Counted from the first letter of the stretch, positions 35,684 through 47,714 are shown. The stretch is DNA of 64,000 nucleotides from Achromobacter aloeverae (GCF_004121055.1 NZ_PYAL01000002.1:186001-250000); one strand, 5' to 3'. A program made the numbers and translations. Notes: generated from the sequence alone by a model not told the origin.

Positions 35684-35923
35684 CAGGGCAAAATAGGAAA
35701 AATACAACAGGCATGGTGCAGCCCTGGGCGGGTCGGGCACGCCGCCTGCGGGGTGGAGGGCGGGCTGGCGTAGCCCTGAATCTCAGTCAAAATCGGCGAA
35801 ATGATAACCTTCGTCATTGATTATGGTCAAAAAAGCGTCGAACTATTTTGAAATGCCCCTGTCATAACCCCCCAAAGGTAGGCTAAACTTCCCGTACTCA
35901 ATTTTGAGGCGCACACACGGTCT

Positions 35924-37132
35924 ATGGATCACGTCCTTTCCTTCATCACTGGTGGCTTGTCCCAATCTTCCTGGTGGGAGATTCTCGCGTACACCCTGGT
36001 GATGACGCATATCACCATCGTCTCGGTCACGGTCTTCCTGCATCGCAGCCAGGCCCACCGGGGTCTCGACCTGCATCCCGCCGTGATGCACTTCTTCCGC
36101 TTCTGGCTCTGGATGACGACGGGCATGGTCACCAAGGAATGGGTCGCCATTCACCGCAAGCACCACGCCAAGTGCGAGCGCGACGGCGATCCCCATTCGC
36201 CCATGCTGTTCGGCATCTGGAAGGTGTTGTTCCGCGGCGCCGAGCTCTATCGCCAGGAATCGGAGAACAAGGAAACCATGGCCAAGTTCGGCCACGGCAC
36301 GCCGGATGACTGGCTTGAGCGCAATATCTACTCGCGCCACAGCCTGTGGGGCATCATGACCATGCTGGCGATCGACATCGCCCTGTTCGGCGCCATCGGC
36401 CTGACGGTCTGGGCCGTGCAGATGGCCTGGATTCCTTTCTGGGCCGCCGGCGTGGTCAACGGTATCGGCCACTACTGGGGCTACCGCAACTATGCCAGCC
36501 CGGACACCAGCACCAACGTGTTCCCCTGGGGCATCGTGATCGGCGGCGAGGAACTGCACAACAATCACCACGCCCATGGCACCTCGGCCAAGTTCTCGTC
36601 GAAGTGGTATGAGTTCGATATCGGCTGGTGCTACATCAGCGTGCTGCGCTTCTTCGGCCTGGCCAAGGTGAAGAAGGTCGCGCCCAAGCTCAAGCTGGAA
36701 AACGGCCACAAGCCCATGATCGACCTCAGCACCTTGCAGGGCGTCATTACCCATCGCTACGAAGTCATGGCGCGCTACGCCGACGTCGTGAAGACCACGG
36801 CGCGCCAGGAACTTGCCAAGCTGAAGTCGACGCCGCAGGGGGCCGATGCCACCAATCTCACCATGCTGCGCCGCGTGCGCCGCTGGCTGCACCGTAACGA
36901 AGACGTGCTGCAGCCGGAGCAGGTGGCCCAGGTCGACCAGGCCATCGCCCGCAGCCAGTCGCTGTCCACCCTGGTGCAGATGCGCCGCGAACTGGGCCGC
37001 CTGTGGGAAAGCTCCAGCGCCAGCAGCGAGCAGCTGCTCAGCGATTTGCAGGCCTGGTGCCAGCGCGCCCAGCAGAGCGGTATCGAAGGTCTAGAGCAGT
37101 TCGCGATCCGGCTGCGTCGTTACGCGGCATGA
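35924..37132 (+). CDS. Fatty acid (acyl) desaturase, membrane di-iron type
   Basis: 402 residues, membrane-bound acyl-CoA/acyl-lipid desaturase. The three histidine boxes that bind the two irons are HRSQAH (box 1), HRKHH (box 2) and HNNHH (box 3, in GGEELHNNHHAHGTS). Four transmembrane segments are visible, with ITIVSVTVFLHRSQAHRGLDLHPAVMHFFRFWLWMTTGMVTKEW joining boxes 1 and 2. It probably introduces a double bond into acyl chains to keep membranes fluid. An extra C-terminal helix-rich segment of about 100 residues (from ITHRYEVMARY) follows the desaturase domain. Its stop overlaps the uvrD start codon by ATGA. Confidence 0.9.
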   Translation: MDHVLSFITGGLSQSSWWEILAYTLVMTHITIVSVTVFLHRSQAHRGLDLHPAVMHFFRFWLWMTTGMVTKEWVAIHRKHHAKCERDGDPHSPMLFGIWKVLFRGAELYRQESENKETMAKFGHGTPDDWLERNIYSRHSLWGIMTMLAIDIALFGAIGLTVWAVQMAWIPFWAAGVVNGIGHYWGYRNYASPDTSTNVFPWGIVIGGEELHNNHHAHGTSAKFSSKWYEFDIGWCYISVLRFFGLAKVKKVAPKLKLENGHKPMIDLSTLQGVITHRYEVMARYADVVKTTARQELAKLKSTPQGADATNLTMLRRVRRWLHRNEDVLQPEQVAQVDQAIARSQSLSTLVQMRRELGRLWESSSASSEQLLSDLQAWCQRAQQSGIEGLEQFAIRLRRYAA

Positions 37133-39438
37133 TCGAGAAACTCAATCCCCAGCAACGCGAAGCCGTAACTCTCGAACCGCAGCACGCCCTGGTCCTCGCC
37201 GGGGCGGGCAGCGGCAAGACCCGGGTGCTGATCACCCGCATGGCCTGGCTGATTCAAAACGGCCAGGCCAGTCCATTTGGGCTGTTGGCGGTCACGTTCA
37301 CCAACAAGGCGGCGCGCGAGATGTTGACGCGCATCACCGCCATCCTGCCCATCGATACGCGCGGCCTGTGGGTCGGCACGTTCCACGGCCTGTGCAATCG
37401 CCTGCTGCGCGCCCATCATCGCGATGCCGGCTTGCCCCAGGCTTTCCAGATCCTCGATACCGCGGACCAGTTGGCGGCCATCAAGCGTTTGCTGAAGGCC
37501 AACGGCATCGACGACGAGAAATTTCCGCCGCGCGACGTCCAGCGCTTCATCAATGGCGCCAAGGAAGAAGGGCAGCGCCCCGACGATGTCGAGGTCTGGG
37601 ACAGCCATCGGCGCCGCCTGGTCGAGATCTATCAGCTTTACGAGGCCCAGTGCCAGCGGGAGGGGGTGGTCGATTTCCCCGAATTGCTGCTGCGCGCCTA
37701 CGAGCTGCTGTCGCGCAACGCGCCCGTGCGCGAGCATTACCAGCGCCGCTTCCGCCATATCCTGGTCGATGAGTTCCAGGACACCAACACGCTGCAATAC
37801 AAGTGGTTGCGCCTGCTGGCCGGCGGCGGCGCCTACATTTTCGCGGTGGGCGATGACGACCAGTCCATCTACGCCTTCCGCGGCGCCAACGTCGGCAACA
37901 TGGCGGATTTCGAGCGCGACTACGCGCACGGCACCGTCATCCGGCTGGAGCAGAACTATCGCTCCTACGGCCATATCCTGGACGCCGCCAACGCCCTGAT
38001 CGATCACAACAGCGGTCGCCTGGGCAAGAATCTCTGGACCGAGCAAGGCGAGGGCGAGCCCATCCGCGTGATCGAGCAGCCCTCCGACGGCATGGAGGCG
38101 CACTGGATCGTCGACGAAATCCGCGCCCTGGTGGCCGATGGCCGCGCGCGACGCGAAATCGCGGTGCTCTATCGCAGCAACGCCCAGTCCCGCGTGCTGG
38201 AGCATGGACTCTTTTCGTCGGGTATTCCTTACAAGGTCTATGGCGGCTTGCGCTTCTTCGAGCGCCAGGAAATCAAGCACGCGCTGGCCTATTTGCGCCT
38301 GCTCGCCAATCCCGACGACGATACGTCCTGGATGCGCGTGGTCAATTTCCCCGCGCGCGGCATCGGCGCCCGCACGCTGGAACAGCAAGCCGACGCGGCC
38401 CGCTCGCAGGACACCAGCCTGTATGGCGCGGTGGCCCGCGTGCCGGGCAAGGGCGGCGCCAACCTGGCCCAGTTCGCCACGCTGATCCAGCGCATGGCCG
38501 AAGACACGCGCCAACTCCCCTTGCCGGAGATGGTCGAGCATGTTTTGCACGCCAGTGGCCTGCTCGATCACTACAAGGGCGAACGCGAAGGCGCCGAGCG
38601 CATCGAGAACTTGAACGAATTGATCACCGCCGCGGCGGTGTTCGCGTCCGAAGAGAATTTCGACGGCTTGCCGGGCGGCGTGGTGCCGCGCAGCGAACCG
38701 GTCACGGATGCCGCCACGGGAGAAGTCCTGCCCGGGGCGCCGGCCGATGGCGGCCTCACGCCGCTGGCCGCGTTCCTGTCGCATGCCGCGCTGGAGGCGG
38801 GCGACAACCAGGCCGAGGCCGGCCAGGACGCGGTGCAGTTGATGACCGTGCACGCCGCCAAGGGCCTGGAGTTCGACGCCGTCTTCATCACGGGCCTGGA
38901 AGAGGGCCTGTTCCCGCATGAAAACAGCCTGCTGGAGCAATCCGGCCTGGAAGAAGAGCGGCGCCTCATGTACGTGGCCATCACGCGCGCGCGCGAACGG
39001 TTGTACCTGAGCCTGGCGCAAAGCCGCATGCTGCACGGCCAGACGCGCTATGCCATGCGTTCGCGCTTCCTGACGGAAATCCCGGAACAGCACCTGAAAT
39101 GGCTGACACCGCGCACCGGCGGCGGCAGCCAGGGCTATGGCGCGAGCCAGGGTGGCTATGGCGAAGACCGCTGGAGCGGGGCATCGCGCGATGCCTTCGG
39201 CCGCAAGCCTACCGGTACGGCCGCGCCCCGCGCGCCCCGCTCCGTCAGCAGCGGCGTGACGGTGGGCGACCGGCAATTCCGTATCGGGATGGGCGTGCGC
39301 CATGCGCGCTTCGGCGATGGCACCATCGTGGGCTTGAGCGGCAGCGGCCAGGATGCGCAGGCGCAGATCCAGTTCCGCGATGTCGGGACCAAGACGCTGG
39401 CGCTGGGCATCGCCAAGCTGGATGTGATTGCCGGCTGA
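37129..39438 (+). CDS. uvrD: UvrD-family DNA helicase II
   Basis: 769 residues, near the standard UvrD/PcrA length. Superfamily 1 motifs: LNPQQREAVTL (Q), AGAGSGKTRVL (I, P-loop), VTFTNKAAREM (Ia), VDEFQDTNTLQY (II), GDDDQSIYAFRGA (III), LEQNYRSYGHIL (IV), TVHAAKGLEFDAVF (V) and EEERRLMYVAITRARERLYL (VI). A C-terminal tudor-like segment VRHARFGDGTIVGLSGSGQDAQAQIQF is typical of UvrD/PcrA. It unwinds DNA in nucleotide-excision and mismatch repair. It is translationally coupled to the upstream desaturase gene. Confidence 0.93.
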   Translation: MIEKLNPQQREAVTLEPQHALVLAGAGSGKTRVLITRMAWLIQNGQASPFGLLAVTFTNKAAREMLTRITAILPIDTRGLWVGTFHGLCNRLLRAHHRDAGLPQAFQILDTADQLAAIKRLLKANGIDDEKFPPRDVQRFINGAKEEGQRPDDVEVWDSHRRRLVEIYQLYEAQCQREGVVDFPELLLRAYELLSRNAPVREHYQRRFRHILVDEFQDTNTLQYKWLRLLAGGGAYIFAVGDDDQSIYAFRGANVGNMADFERDYAHGTVIRLEQNYRSYGHILDAANALIDHNSGRLGKNLWTEQGEGEPIRVIEQPSDGMEAHWIVDEIRALVADGRARREIAVLYRSNAQSRVLEHGLFSSGIPYKVYGGLRFFERQEIKHALAYLRLLANPDDDTSWMRVVNFPARGIGARTLEQQADAARSQDTSLYGAVARVPGKGGANLAQFATLIQRMAEDTRQLPLPEMVEHVLHASGLLDHYKGEREGAERIENLNELITAAAVFASEENFDGLPGGVVPRSEPVTDAATGEVLPGAPADGGLTPLAAFLSHAALEAGDNQAEAGQDAVQLMTVHAAKGLEFDAVFITGLEEGLFPHENSLLEQSGLEEERRLMYVAITRARERLYLSLAQSRMLHGQTRYAMRSRFLTEIPEQHLKWLTPRTGGGSQGYGASQGGYGEDRWSGASRDAFGRKPTGTAAPRAPRSVSSGVTVGDRQFRIGMGVRHARFGDGTIVGLSGSGQDAQAQIQFRDVGTKTLALGIAKLDVIAG

Positions 39439-39498
39439 CCGGCTGGCCGGCTGGCCATGCAGGCCAGGTAGACCTAGCCAGATCGGCCGTTATCGTGC

Positions 39499-39524
39499 GC
39501 CCTCAAGCGGTAATGCTTGAGGGC
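39499..39524 (+). terminator. Intrinsic-type hairpin after uvrD
   Basis: GCCCTCAAGC, a 6-nt loop, GCTTGAGGGC: a perfect 10-bp stem 60 bp after the stop. The T-tract is weak (GTCATT). It lies between convergent uvrD and the ABC-F gene. Confidence 0.55.
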
Positions 39525-39614
39525 GTCATTGCTTGGACCGCGGGGGGCGGGGCCGCCCGGGGCCGGGCGCGGCGTCAAGCCTGTGTCATGGTGCGGTGCC
39601 GATGCGATCGCCGC

Positions 39615-41566
39615 TCAGCCCGCGTCGCGCTCGATGGCCTCTATCTCTTCCTGCAACATGAGCCATTCCTCTTCCTGGCTCTCCAGCTGCTTGCTCAGCT
39701 CGCCATGCTCGCTCATGACCTGCTGGCGTTCGGCGCGCCGCGCGTCGGTGTAGAGGTCCGCGTCGGCGACCAGGGCATCGAGTTCGGCCAGCCGCAGCCG
39801 TGCCTTGTCCATGGCGGTTTCCACCTTGGCCAGCCTGGCCTGCAGCGGCTTGCGCGCGACGGCCAGGCGCTGCCGCTGTTCGGCTTCCAGGCGGCGCTGT
39901 TGCTTGCGGTCGACCACGGCGTCGGCGCCGTCCTCGGTGCGCTGCGCTTCGGCCTTGTCGGCCGCCCGTTGCCCGGCTCTTTCCTCCGCATTGCGCGCCG
40001 CCAGCCATTCCCGGTAGTCCTCCAGGTCGCCGTCGAACTCGCGCACCACGCCGTCGGCCACGATCCAGAAACTGTCGACCGTGGTGCGCAGCAGGTGCCG
40101 GTCGTGCGAGACCAGCAGCATGCTGCCCGCGAATTCGGCCAGGGCCGTGGCCAGCGCCTCGCGGGTTTCCACGTCCAGGTGGTTGCTGGGCTCGTCCAGC
40201 AGCAGCAGATTGGGTTTCTGCCAGACGATCAGCGACAACGCCAGGCGCGCTTTCTCGCCGCCCGACATGGGCGCGACCTTGCCGTTGACCGTGTCGCCGG
40301 AAAAGCCGAAGCCGCCCAGGTAGTTGCGCAGTTCCTGTTCGCGCGCGTCCGGGGCGATGCGCGCCAGGTGCATCAGCGGCGTCGCCTCCAGGTCCAGCAT
40401 GTCCAGCTGGTGCTGGTGGAAATAGCCTATCGCCAGCCCGCGCGAGGCGCGCCGTTCGCCGCCCTGGATCTGCAATTCCTCGGCCAGCGTCTTGATGAGG
40501 GTGCTCTTGCCCGCGCCATTGGCGCCCAGCACGCCGATGCGGCTGCCGGCACGCACCATCAGCGTCACGTCGCGCAGGATGGACACCTGCTGGCCGTCGT
40601 CGGTGGTGTAGCCGGCCGACAGCTTGTCCAGCACCAGCAGCGGGTCCGGCATGTGGTCGGGGGAGGGGATGCGGATATCGATGCCGGCATCGACCTGCAG
40701 CGGCGCCAGCGCTTCCATGCGGGCCAGGGCCTTGACCCGGCTCTGGGCCTGCTTGGCCTTGGACGCCTTGGCCTTGAAACGGTCGATGAAGCCTTGCAGG
40801 CGCGCCGCCTCGCGCGTCTGCCGTTCGAAGGCGATGCTGGTCTGGCGCAGGCGTTCCGCGCGCTGGGTGAGGAAGTCCTGGTAGCCGCCGCGATAGCGCA
40901 CCAGCTTGGCGTGATCGAAATGCAGGATGGACCGCGCCACCGCGTCGAGGAACTCGGTATCGTGGGAAATCAGCAGGACGGTGCCCTGGTAGGCCGCCAG
41001 CCATTTTTCCAGCCACAGCATGGCGTCCAGGTCCAGGTGGTTGGTCGGCTCGTCCAGCAGCAGCAGTTCGGACGGCGCCATCAGCGCGCGCGCGAGCGCC
41101 AGGCGCATGCGCCAGCCGCCGGAAAAACTGTTCACCGGCTGGGCCCATTCTGCGGGCTTGAAGCCCAGCCCGGCCAGCAGCTGCTCGGCGCGCGAATTCG
41201 CGCTCCAGGCGCCCGCCTCGACCAGGGCGGCCTCGGTTTCCGCGATTTCGGTGCCCTGGCTGTCGGCGAGGGTCGCGCGGCGCTGCTGCAACGCGCGCAA
41301 GTGCACGTCGCCATCGATGACGAAGTCCCGCGCCGAGCGGTCATCGGCGGCGATTTCCTGCTTGACGCTGGCGATGCGCCAGCCTTCCGGCATCGTCAGC
41401 GTGCCGGCGTCCTGGTCGAGGTCGCCGGTGAGCAGCGCGAACAGGGTGGACTTGCCGGCGCCATTCTTGCCGACGATGCCTACCCGTTCGCCCGGATTGA
41501 CCACGAATTCCGCGCTGTCGAGCAGCACCTTGGTGCCGCGCCGCAGCGTCAAGCCTTGAGCACGAA

Positions 41567-41570
<4 letters not shown>
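39615..41570 (-). CDS. ABC-F ATPase, YheS-like
   Basis: 651 residues with two ABC domains and no membrane part. ABC-F proteins act on ribosomes. First domain: Walker A GIVGKNGAGKST, signature FSGGWRMRLALARA and LLDEPTNHLDLDAM; second domain: GVLGANGAGKST, MSGGEKARLALS and LLDEPSNHLDVETR. An Arg/Lys-rich interdomain linker (ERQTREAARLQGFIDRFKAKASKAKQ) and a C-terminal coiled region (QRTEDGADAVVDRKQQRRLEAEQRQR onward) fit E. coli YheS. The ATG overlaps the prmB stop by 4 bp. YheS, EttA and Uup groups cannot be fully separated by eye, but YheS is the best match. Confidence 0.88.
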
Positions 41571-44435
<2,865 letters not shown>

Positions 44436-44459
44436 AGTATTCAGGATCTACGGGCAGGG

Positions 44460-45659
44460 TTAGTTGGTCTTCTTCACAAAATCGGCGATACGGTTGGCGG
44501 CATCCACGCACTGTGCCAGCGGCGCGACCAGGGCCAGGCGTACGCGGCCGGCGCCAGGGTTCAGGCCCTGCGCCTCGCGCCCCAGGTAGCTGCCCGGCAG
44601 CACGGTCACCGCGCATTGCGCATAGAGATCACGCGCGAAGTCGGTGTCCGAACCGGGGGTGGGTACCCACAGGTAGAAGGATGCGGCCGGCCGCGAGATG
44701 TCGAGGGCGCGTTGCAGGATGGGCACGACCGCATCGAATTTTTCGCGATACAGCCGGCGATTGTCCCGCACATGGGTCTCATCGGTCCAGGCCGCGATGC
44801 TGGCGGCGGCGACGACGGGGCTCATGGCGCTGCCGTGGTAGGTGCGGTACAGCAGGTAGGGGGCGACCAGCGAGGCGTCGCCGGCCACGAAGCCGGACCG
44901 CATGCCGGGCACGTTGGACCGCTTGGACAGGCTGGAGAAGGTGATCAGGCGCTTGAAGTCCGGGCGGCCCAGCTGAACGGCGGCTTGCAGCGCGCCCAGC
45001 GGGGGAGCGGTTTCGTTCAGGTAGATCTCGGAATAGCACTCGTCCGAGCCGATGATGAATCCGTGGCGATCGCTGAGCGCGAACAGCTCGCGCCAGTCGT
45101 CCAGCGACATGACGTTGCCGGCGGGGTTGCCCGGCGAGCAGACCAGCACCAGGCGGGTGCGGCGCCACACGTCCTCGGGCACCAGGGACCAGTCGGGGGC
45201 GAAATTGCGGGATGCGTCGGCGTTGACGTAGTACGGGGTGGCGCCGGCGAGCAGGGCCGCGCCTTCGTAGATCTGGTAGAACGGGTTGGGGCAGATGACG
45301 ATGTCCTTGCCGTCCGGGTCGATCACGGTCTGGGTGAAGGAAAACAGGGCTTCGCGCGAGCCCAGCACGGGGAGCACCTGCGTATCGGGGTCGGGCTGGG
45401 GGATGCCGTAACGCTTGCCGATCCACTGCGCGATCACTTCGCGCAGCCGCGGTTCGCCCTTGGTCGGCGGGTAGGCCGCCAGGCCGCCCGGCAGGGCCTG
45501 CGCCATGGCTTGCGCTACGCGCTGGGGGGTATCGTGCTTGGGCTCTCCGATCGACAGGTTGATCGGTCCCAGGCCGCTGGGCGGCGTGCCTGCGCCTGCC
45601 AGCAACTGGCGCAATTTTTCGAAGGGATAAGGCTGTAGAGCATCTAGACGCGGGTTCAT
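44460..45659 (-). CDS. dapC: Succinyldiaminopimelate aminotransferase
   Basis: 399 residues, fold type I PLP aminotransferase. MNPRLDALQPYPFEKLRQLLAGAGTPPSGLGPINLSIGEPKH is the DapC N-terminus; LSKRSNVPGMRSGFVAGD carries the Schiff-base Lys. It makes N-succinyl-LL-diaminopimelate with glutamate. The ATG at 45659 is chosen; a longer frame to 45836 reads the antisense of a tRNA-Leu gene and is not protein-coding. Head of the dapC-D-E-prmB-ABC-F operon. The -35 of the divergent tRNA promoter overlaps its start codon. Confidence 0.95.
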   Translation of the reverse strand: MNPRLDALQPYPFEKLRQLLAGAGTPPSGLGPINLSIGEPKHDTPQRVAQAMAQALPGGLAAYPPTKGEPRLREVIAQWIGKRYGIPQPDPDTQVLPVLGSREALFSFTQTVIDPDGKDIVICPNPFYQIYEGAALLAGATPYYVNADASRNFAPDWSLVPEDVWRRTRLVLVCSPGNPAGNVMSLDDWRELFALSDRHGFIIGSDECYSEIYLNETAPPLGALQAAVQLGRPDFKRLITFSSLSKRSNVPGMRSGFVAGDASLVAPYLLYRTYHGSAMSPVVAAASIAAWTDETHVRDNRRLYREKFDAVVPILQRALDISRPAASFYLWVPTPGSDTDFARDLYAQCAVTVLPGSYLGREAQGLNPGAGRVRLALVAPLAQCVDAANRIADFVKKTN

Positions 45660-45688
45660 GGACGGAATTTTAACAAGCAAGCTACAAT
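45659..45688 (+). promoter_or_regulatory. tRNA-Leu promoter
   Basis: TGGACG (45659-45664), an 18-bp spacer and TACAAT (45683-45688), 18 bp before the mature tRNA 5' end. The -35 element overlaps the dapC start codon on the other strand. Confidence 0.55.
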
Positions 45689-45705
45689 AGCGGGCTTGCC
45701 TAGAT

Positions 45706-45792
45706 GCGAAGGTGGCGAAATTGGTAGACGCACCAGGTTTAGGTCCTGACGCCGTAACAGGTGTAGGGGTTCGAGTCCCCTCCTTCGCACCA
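45706..45792 (+). tRNA. tRNA-Leu (anticodon TAG)
   Basis: 87 nt including the encoded CCA. The acceptor stem GCGAAGG pairs with CCTTCGC, discriminator A, then CCA. The anticodon loop is TTTAGGT with TAG at 45740-45742. The long variable arm between the anticodon stem and the T-arm (CGCCGTAACAGGTG) marks a class II tRNA. The T-arm contains GGTTCGAGTCC. Reads CUA/CUG-type leucine codons. Confidence 0.97.
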
Positions 45793-45803
45793 CTCATCTC
45801 CGT

Positions 45804-45839
45804 CCGTTGATTGCCTGGATAAATTTTAGGAATCAACGG
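45804..45839. repeat. Inverted repeat just after tRNA-Leu
   Basis: CCGTTGATT (45804-45812) pairs with AATCAACGG (45831-45839), extended by CCT/AGG with one bulged base, loop GGATAAATTTT. It lies 12 bp after the tRNA CCA. It may act as the tRNA terminator, though a T-tract is only in the loop. Confidence 0.6.
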
Positions 45840-45844
45840 GTTAA

Positions 45845-45900
45845 GATCCGTGGACGGTCCGTAGACGGTCCCTGGACGGTCCCTGGCCCTTCCACGGATC
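45845..45900. repeat. 11-bp tandem repeats nested in a 10-bp inverted repeat
   Basis: GATCCGTGGA (45845-45854) is inverted as TCCACGGATC (45891-45900). Between them are CGGTCCGTAGA, CGGTCCCTGGA and CGGTCCCTGG, an 11-bp unit repeated three times. No gene is involved. It marks the edge of the accessory segment. Confidence 0.8.
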
Positions 45901-45983
45901 GCCTATGGACTTTCCACGGTCATGCATGCGCCGACCCGGCCCGGCCGGATCCAGGCGGACCGCGCCGGCCGCCGGGCGCCAGG

Positions 45984-46688
45984 TCATTGCGTCACATACC
46001 GGACGAACGCTTCCTCTACCGTCTTGCCCCCATATTCGGTCACCAATTGCGCCGCGCTGTTGAAACGACGCAAGGAGCCGCCCTTGAGGAAATAGAAGCC
46101 ATCGCAATGGTGTTCTATCTCGGTCACCATGTGGGTGGAGAACAGCACGGACTTTCCTTGCGCCTTCACGCGCGCTAGGGCTTCCCAGAGATAGAAGCGG
46201 TACTCCGCATCGACACCGGCGGTAGGCTCGTCCAGAAGGTAGAGGTCCGCGTCCAGCGAAAGAATGACCATCACCACGAACCACCGCTTTTCGCCGTAGC
46301 TGCAGCTATTCGCACGGCGGTCCCACAGCATCTTGAACTTTTCCAGGATCCTGGATCGCGATCCTTCGAATACGCCGGTTGTCGGGTTCTTAGGAACCGC
46401 GCAGAGTCCGTAGACCAGTCGAGCCATTTCCCCGAGCTTCAGGGCATCGGGTACGGTCACGACTTGCGTGAGATAGGCGATCCTGTCCGCGCGCACGCCG
46501 GAGACCTGCCCGCTTTGCCGCGTGCGCAGGCCACACACGATGTCGAATAGCGTTGTCTTTCCCGCGCCGTTGGCGCCCAGCAGACCGATTATCGAGCCCG
46601 CACGCACCGAAAGCGAGACATGGTCCAGGACGGTCTTGTTCTTCCGATGAAAGACGACATTCTTGACGTTTAACGCATGGCTTTTCAT
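45984..46688 (-). CDS. ABC-2 type exporter ATPase
   Basis: 234 residues, short single ABC domain. Walker A GLLGANGAGKTT (36-47), Walker B LYLLDEPTAGVD (149-160) and H-loop FSTHMV are canonical, but the signature motif is CSYGEKR (129-135) instead of LSGGQ, a divergence that should lower or alter dimer contacts. ATG 46688 in an ATGA overlap with the permease stop is preferred over ATG 46700. It appears lower in GC than neighbouring genes. The pair resembles small exporter systems for peptides, antibiotics or lipids. Cargo unknown; no biosynthetic gene is visible. Confidence 0.82.
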   Translation of the reverse strand: MKSHALNVKNVVFHRKNKTVLDHVSLSVRAGSIIGLLGANGAGKTTLFDIVCGLRTRQSGQVSGVRADRIAYLTQVVTVPDALKLGEMARLVYGLCAVPKNPTTGVFEGSRSRILEKFKMLWDRRANSCSYGEKRWFVVMVILSLDADLYLLDEPTAGVDAEYRFYLWEALARVKAQGKSVLFSTHMVTEIEHHCDGFYFLKGGSLRRFNSAAQLVTEYGGKTVEEAFVRYVTQ

Positions 46689-47419
46689 CGGTTGCTCCAT
46701 TCCGGGTTGACTCGCAGGCGGGCGACGCCATATACCCCCAGCGTGCCCAGCAGGATGACTTGCGCACCCAATACGGCAAGGAAGTTCGGCTTCGGTATGG
46801 ATGCGGAGAGGAAATGCGCGGCGGCAAGGAAGGGATTCAGGTATGCCAGAACCGAAGGCCCTTCAACGAATGCCGAATTCGACGCCAGCCCCGCTACCAC
46901 GGCGATGGTTATCGAGATCGACATGAGGCTACCCGCCGCGCCGAACGTGAGCGGCAGTGCCGCAACGAAAGTGGCGGCGAACATGAGAACTGCCGCCACC
47001 AATATGTACTTCCCGAGCAGAAGCGTGGCGCAGGCCAGGCCCATGTCAGTGATCGTGGACGCTGTTACGGCAACGAATGCAGTCCCATAGGCCAGGGCCA
47101 GAACCAGGGACGCCAGATATTGCGCGAGGATGAATCGCCGCCGCCTGGCCGGGTTGAACAAGAAGGACCTTATGAAGCCGCTTTCTCGACGACCGACGAG
47201 ATAGAGTCCAAAGCTCGTCGAAGAAAGAAGCAGGGCCACATAGGCAAGGCACCAAGCCGACCTCTGCACGTATACGCCCGAGGGCAGGAAGACCTTGCCA
47301 TCGTCGACCGAGGTCAGGACGATATAAGCGATGGGTGCGACAAATGACCAGAAGATGCCTATCGGCTCTCTAAGCTGCTCTTCGACAAAAATGCGAACAC
47401 ATTGGGTCAGCGCTGGCAC
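46685..47419 (-). CDS. ABC-2 type exporter permease
   Basis: About 244 residues, all membrane: ALTQCVRIFVEEQLREPIGIFWSFVAPIAYIVL, LAYVALLLSSTSFGLYLV, ILAQYLASLVLALAYGTAFVAV, LLLGKYILVAAVLMFAATFVAAL, SISITIAVVAGLA and LAVLGAQVILLGTLGVYGVARL make six helices. The N-terminal helical segment EEQLREPIGIFWSF resembles ABC-2 permeases. GTG 47419 with GGAGG upstream is preferred. The frame stays open up to 47785, but that stretch is unlike a membrane protein and overlaps hicA on the other strand. Its stop overlaps the ATPase start by 4 bp. Confidence 0.75.
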   Translation of the reverse strand: MPALTQCVRIFVEEQLREPIGIFWSFVAPIAYIVLTSVDDGKVFLPSGVYVQRSAWCLAYVALLLSSTSFGLYLVGRRESGFIRSFLFNPARRRRFILAQYLASLVLALAYGTAFVAVTASTITDMGLACATLLLGKYILVAAVLMFAATFVAALPLTFGAAGSLMSISITIAVVAGLASNSAFVEGPSVLAYLNPFLAAAHFLSASIPKPNFLAVLGAQVILLGTLGVYGVARLRVNPEWSNR

Positions 47420-47535
47420 GTGCCCTCCGTCAAGAAAAAGAACCCTGCGCAACCAGCCGCCATACAGGGAAACCCCAAGTCCGCCCGCGTCATCCTCGGC
47501 TGGCGCACAGGAGCCATTTTGTGGCGCACATGAAG

Positions 47536-47600
47536 AGACAGTTCCCCGCCTCCCCGCCGCCAGCGCCGACGAAGAGGCGCTCAGTGCTGTGGAACTGTCT
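47536..47600. repeat. Nested inverted repeats
   Basis: Outer arms AGACAGTTCC (47536-47545) and GGAACTGTCT (47591-47600), inner arms AGCGCC (47562-47567) and GGCGCT (47576-47581). Together they form a plausible 65-nt stem-loop RNA or a protein-binding palindrome. Confidence 0.65.
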
Positions 47601-47654
47601 TCGAGCGCGCGACGACTGACGGTGCGCTTTCGCGTACGTAGCGAAAGGACCTGC

Positions 47655-47683
47655 TTGTTTGTATAAACAAAAATGTTTATACT
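47655..47683 (+). promoter_or_regulatory. hicAB promoter with palindromic operator in the spacer
   Basis: TTGTTT (47655-47660), a 17-bp spacer and TATACT (47678-47683) form a good sigma70 promoter. A perfect inverted repeat, GTATAAACA-AAAA-TGTTTATAC (47661-47682), fills the spacer and -10. HicB antitoxins with a helix-turn-helix commonly bind such dyads and autorepress. Confidence 0.8.
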
Positions 47684-47714
47684 TCTCGCGTCATCAACAC
47701 AAAAGGGAGGTGCG

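Larger units (their letters stand above)
47420..47714. other. Divergent intergenic region of the exporter and hicAB
   Basis: Holds nested inverted repeats (47536-47600) and the hicAB promoter/operator (47655-47683). No protein gene is supported in between; a tiny minus-strand frame near 47532 is too short to call. Confidence 0.6.

Noticed and set aside
44460-45836. dapC extended to 458 residues with the segment GTRTPTPVTASGPKPG near the start
   Set aside because: That segment is the antisense reading of the tRNA-Leu gene; dapC starts at 45659.
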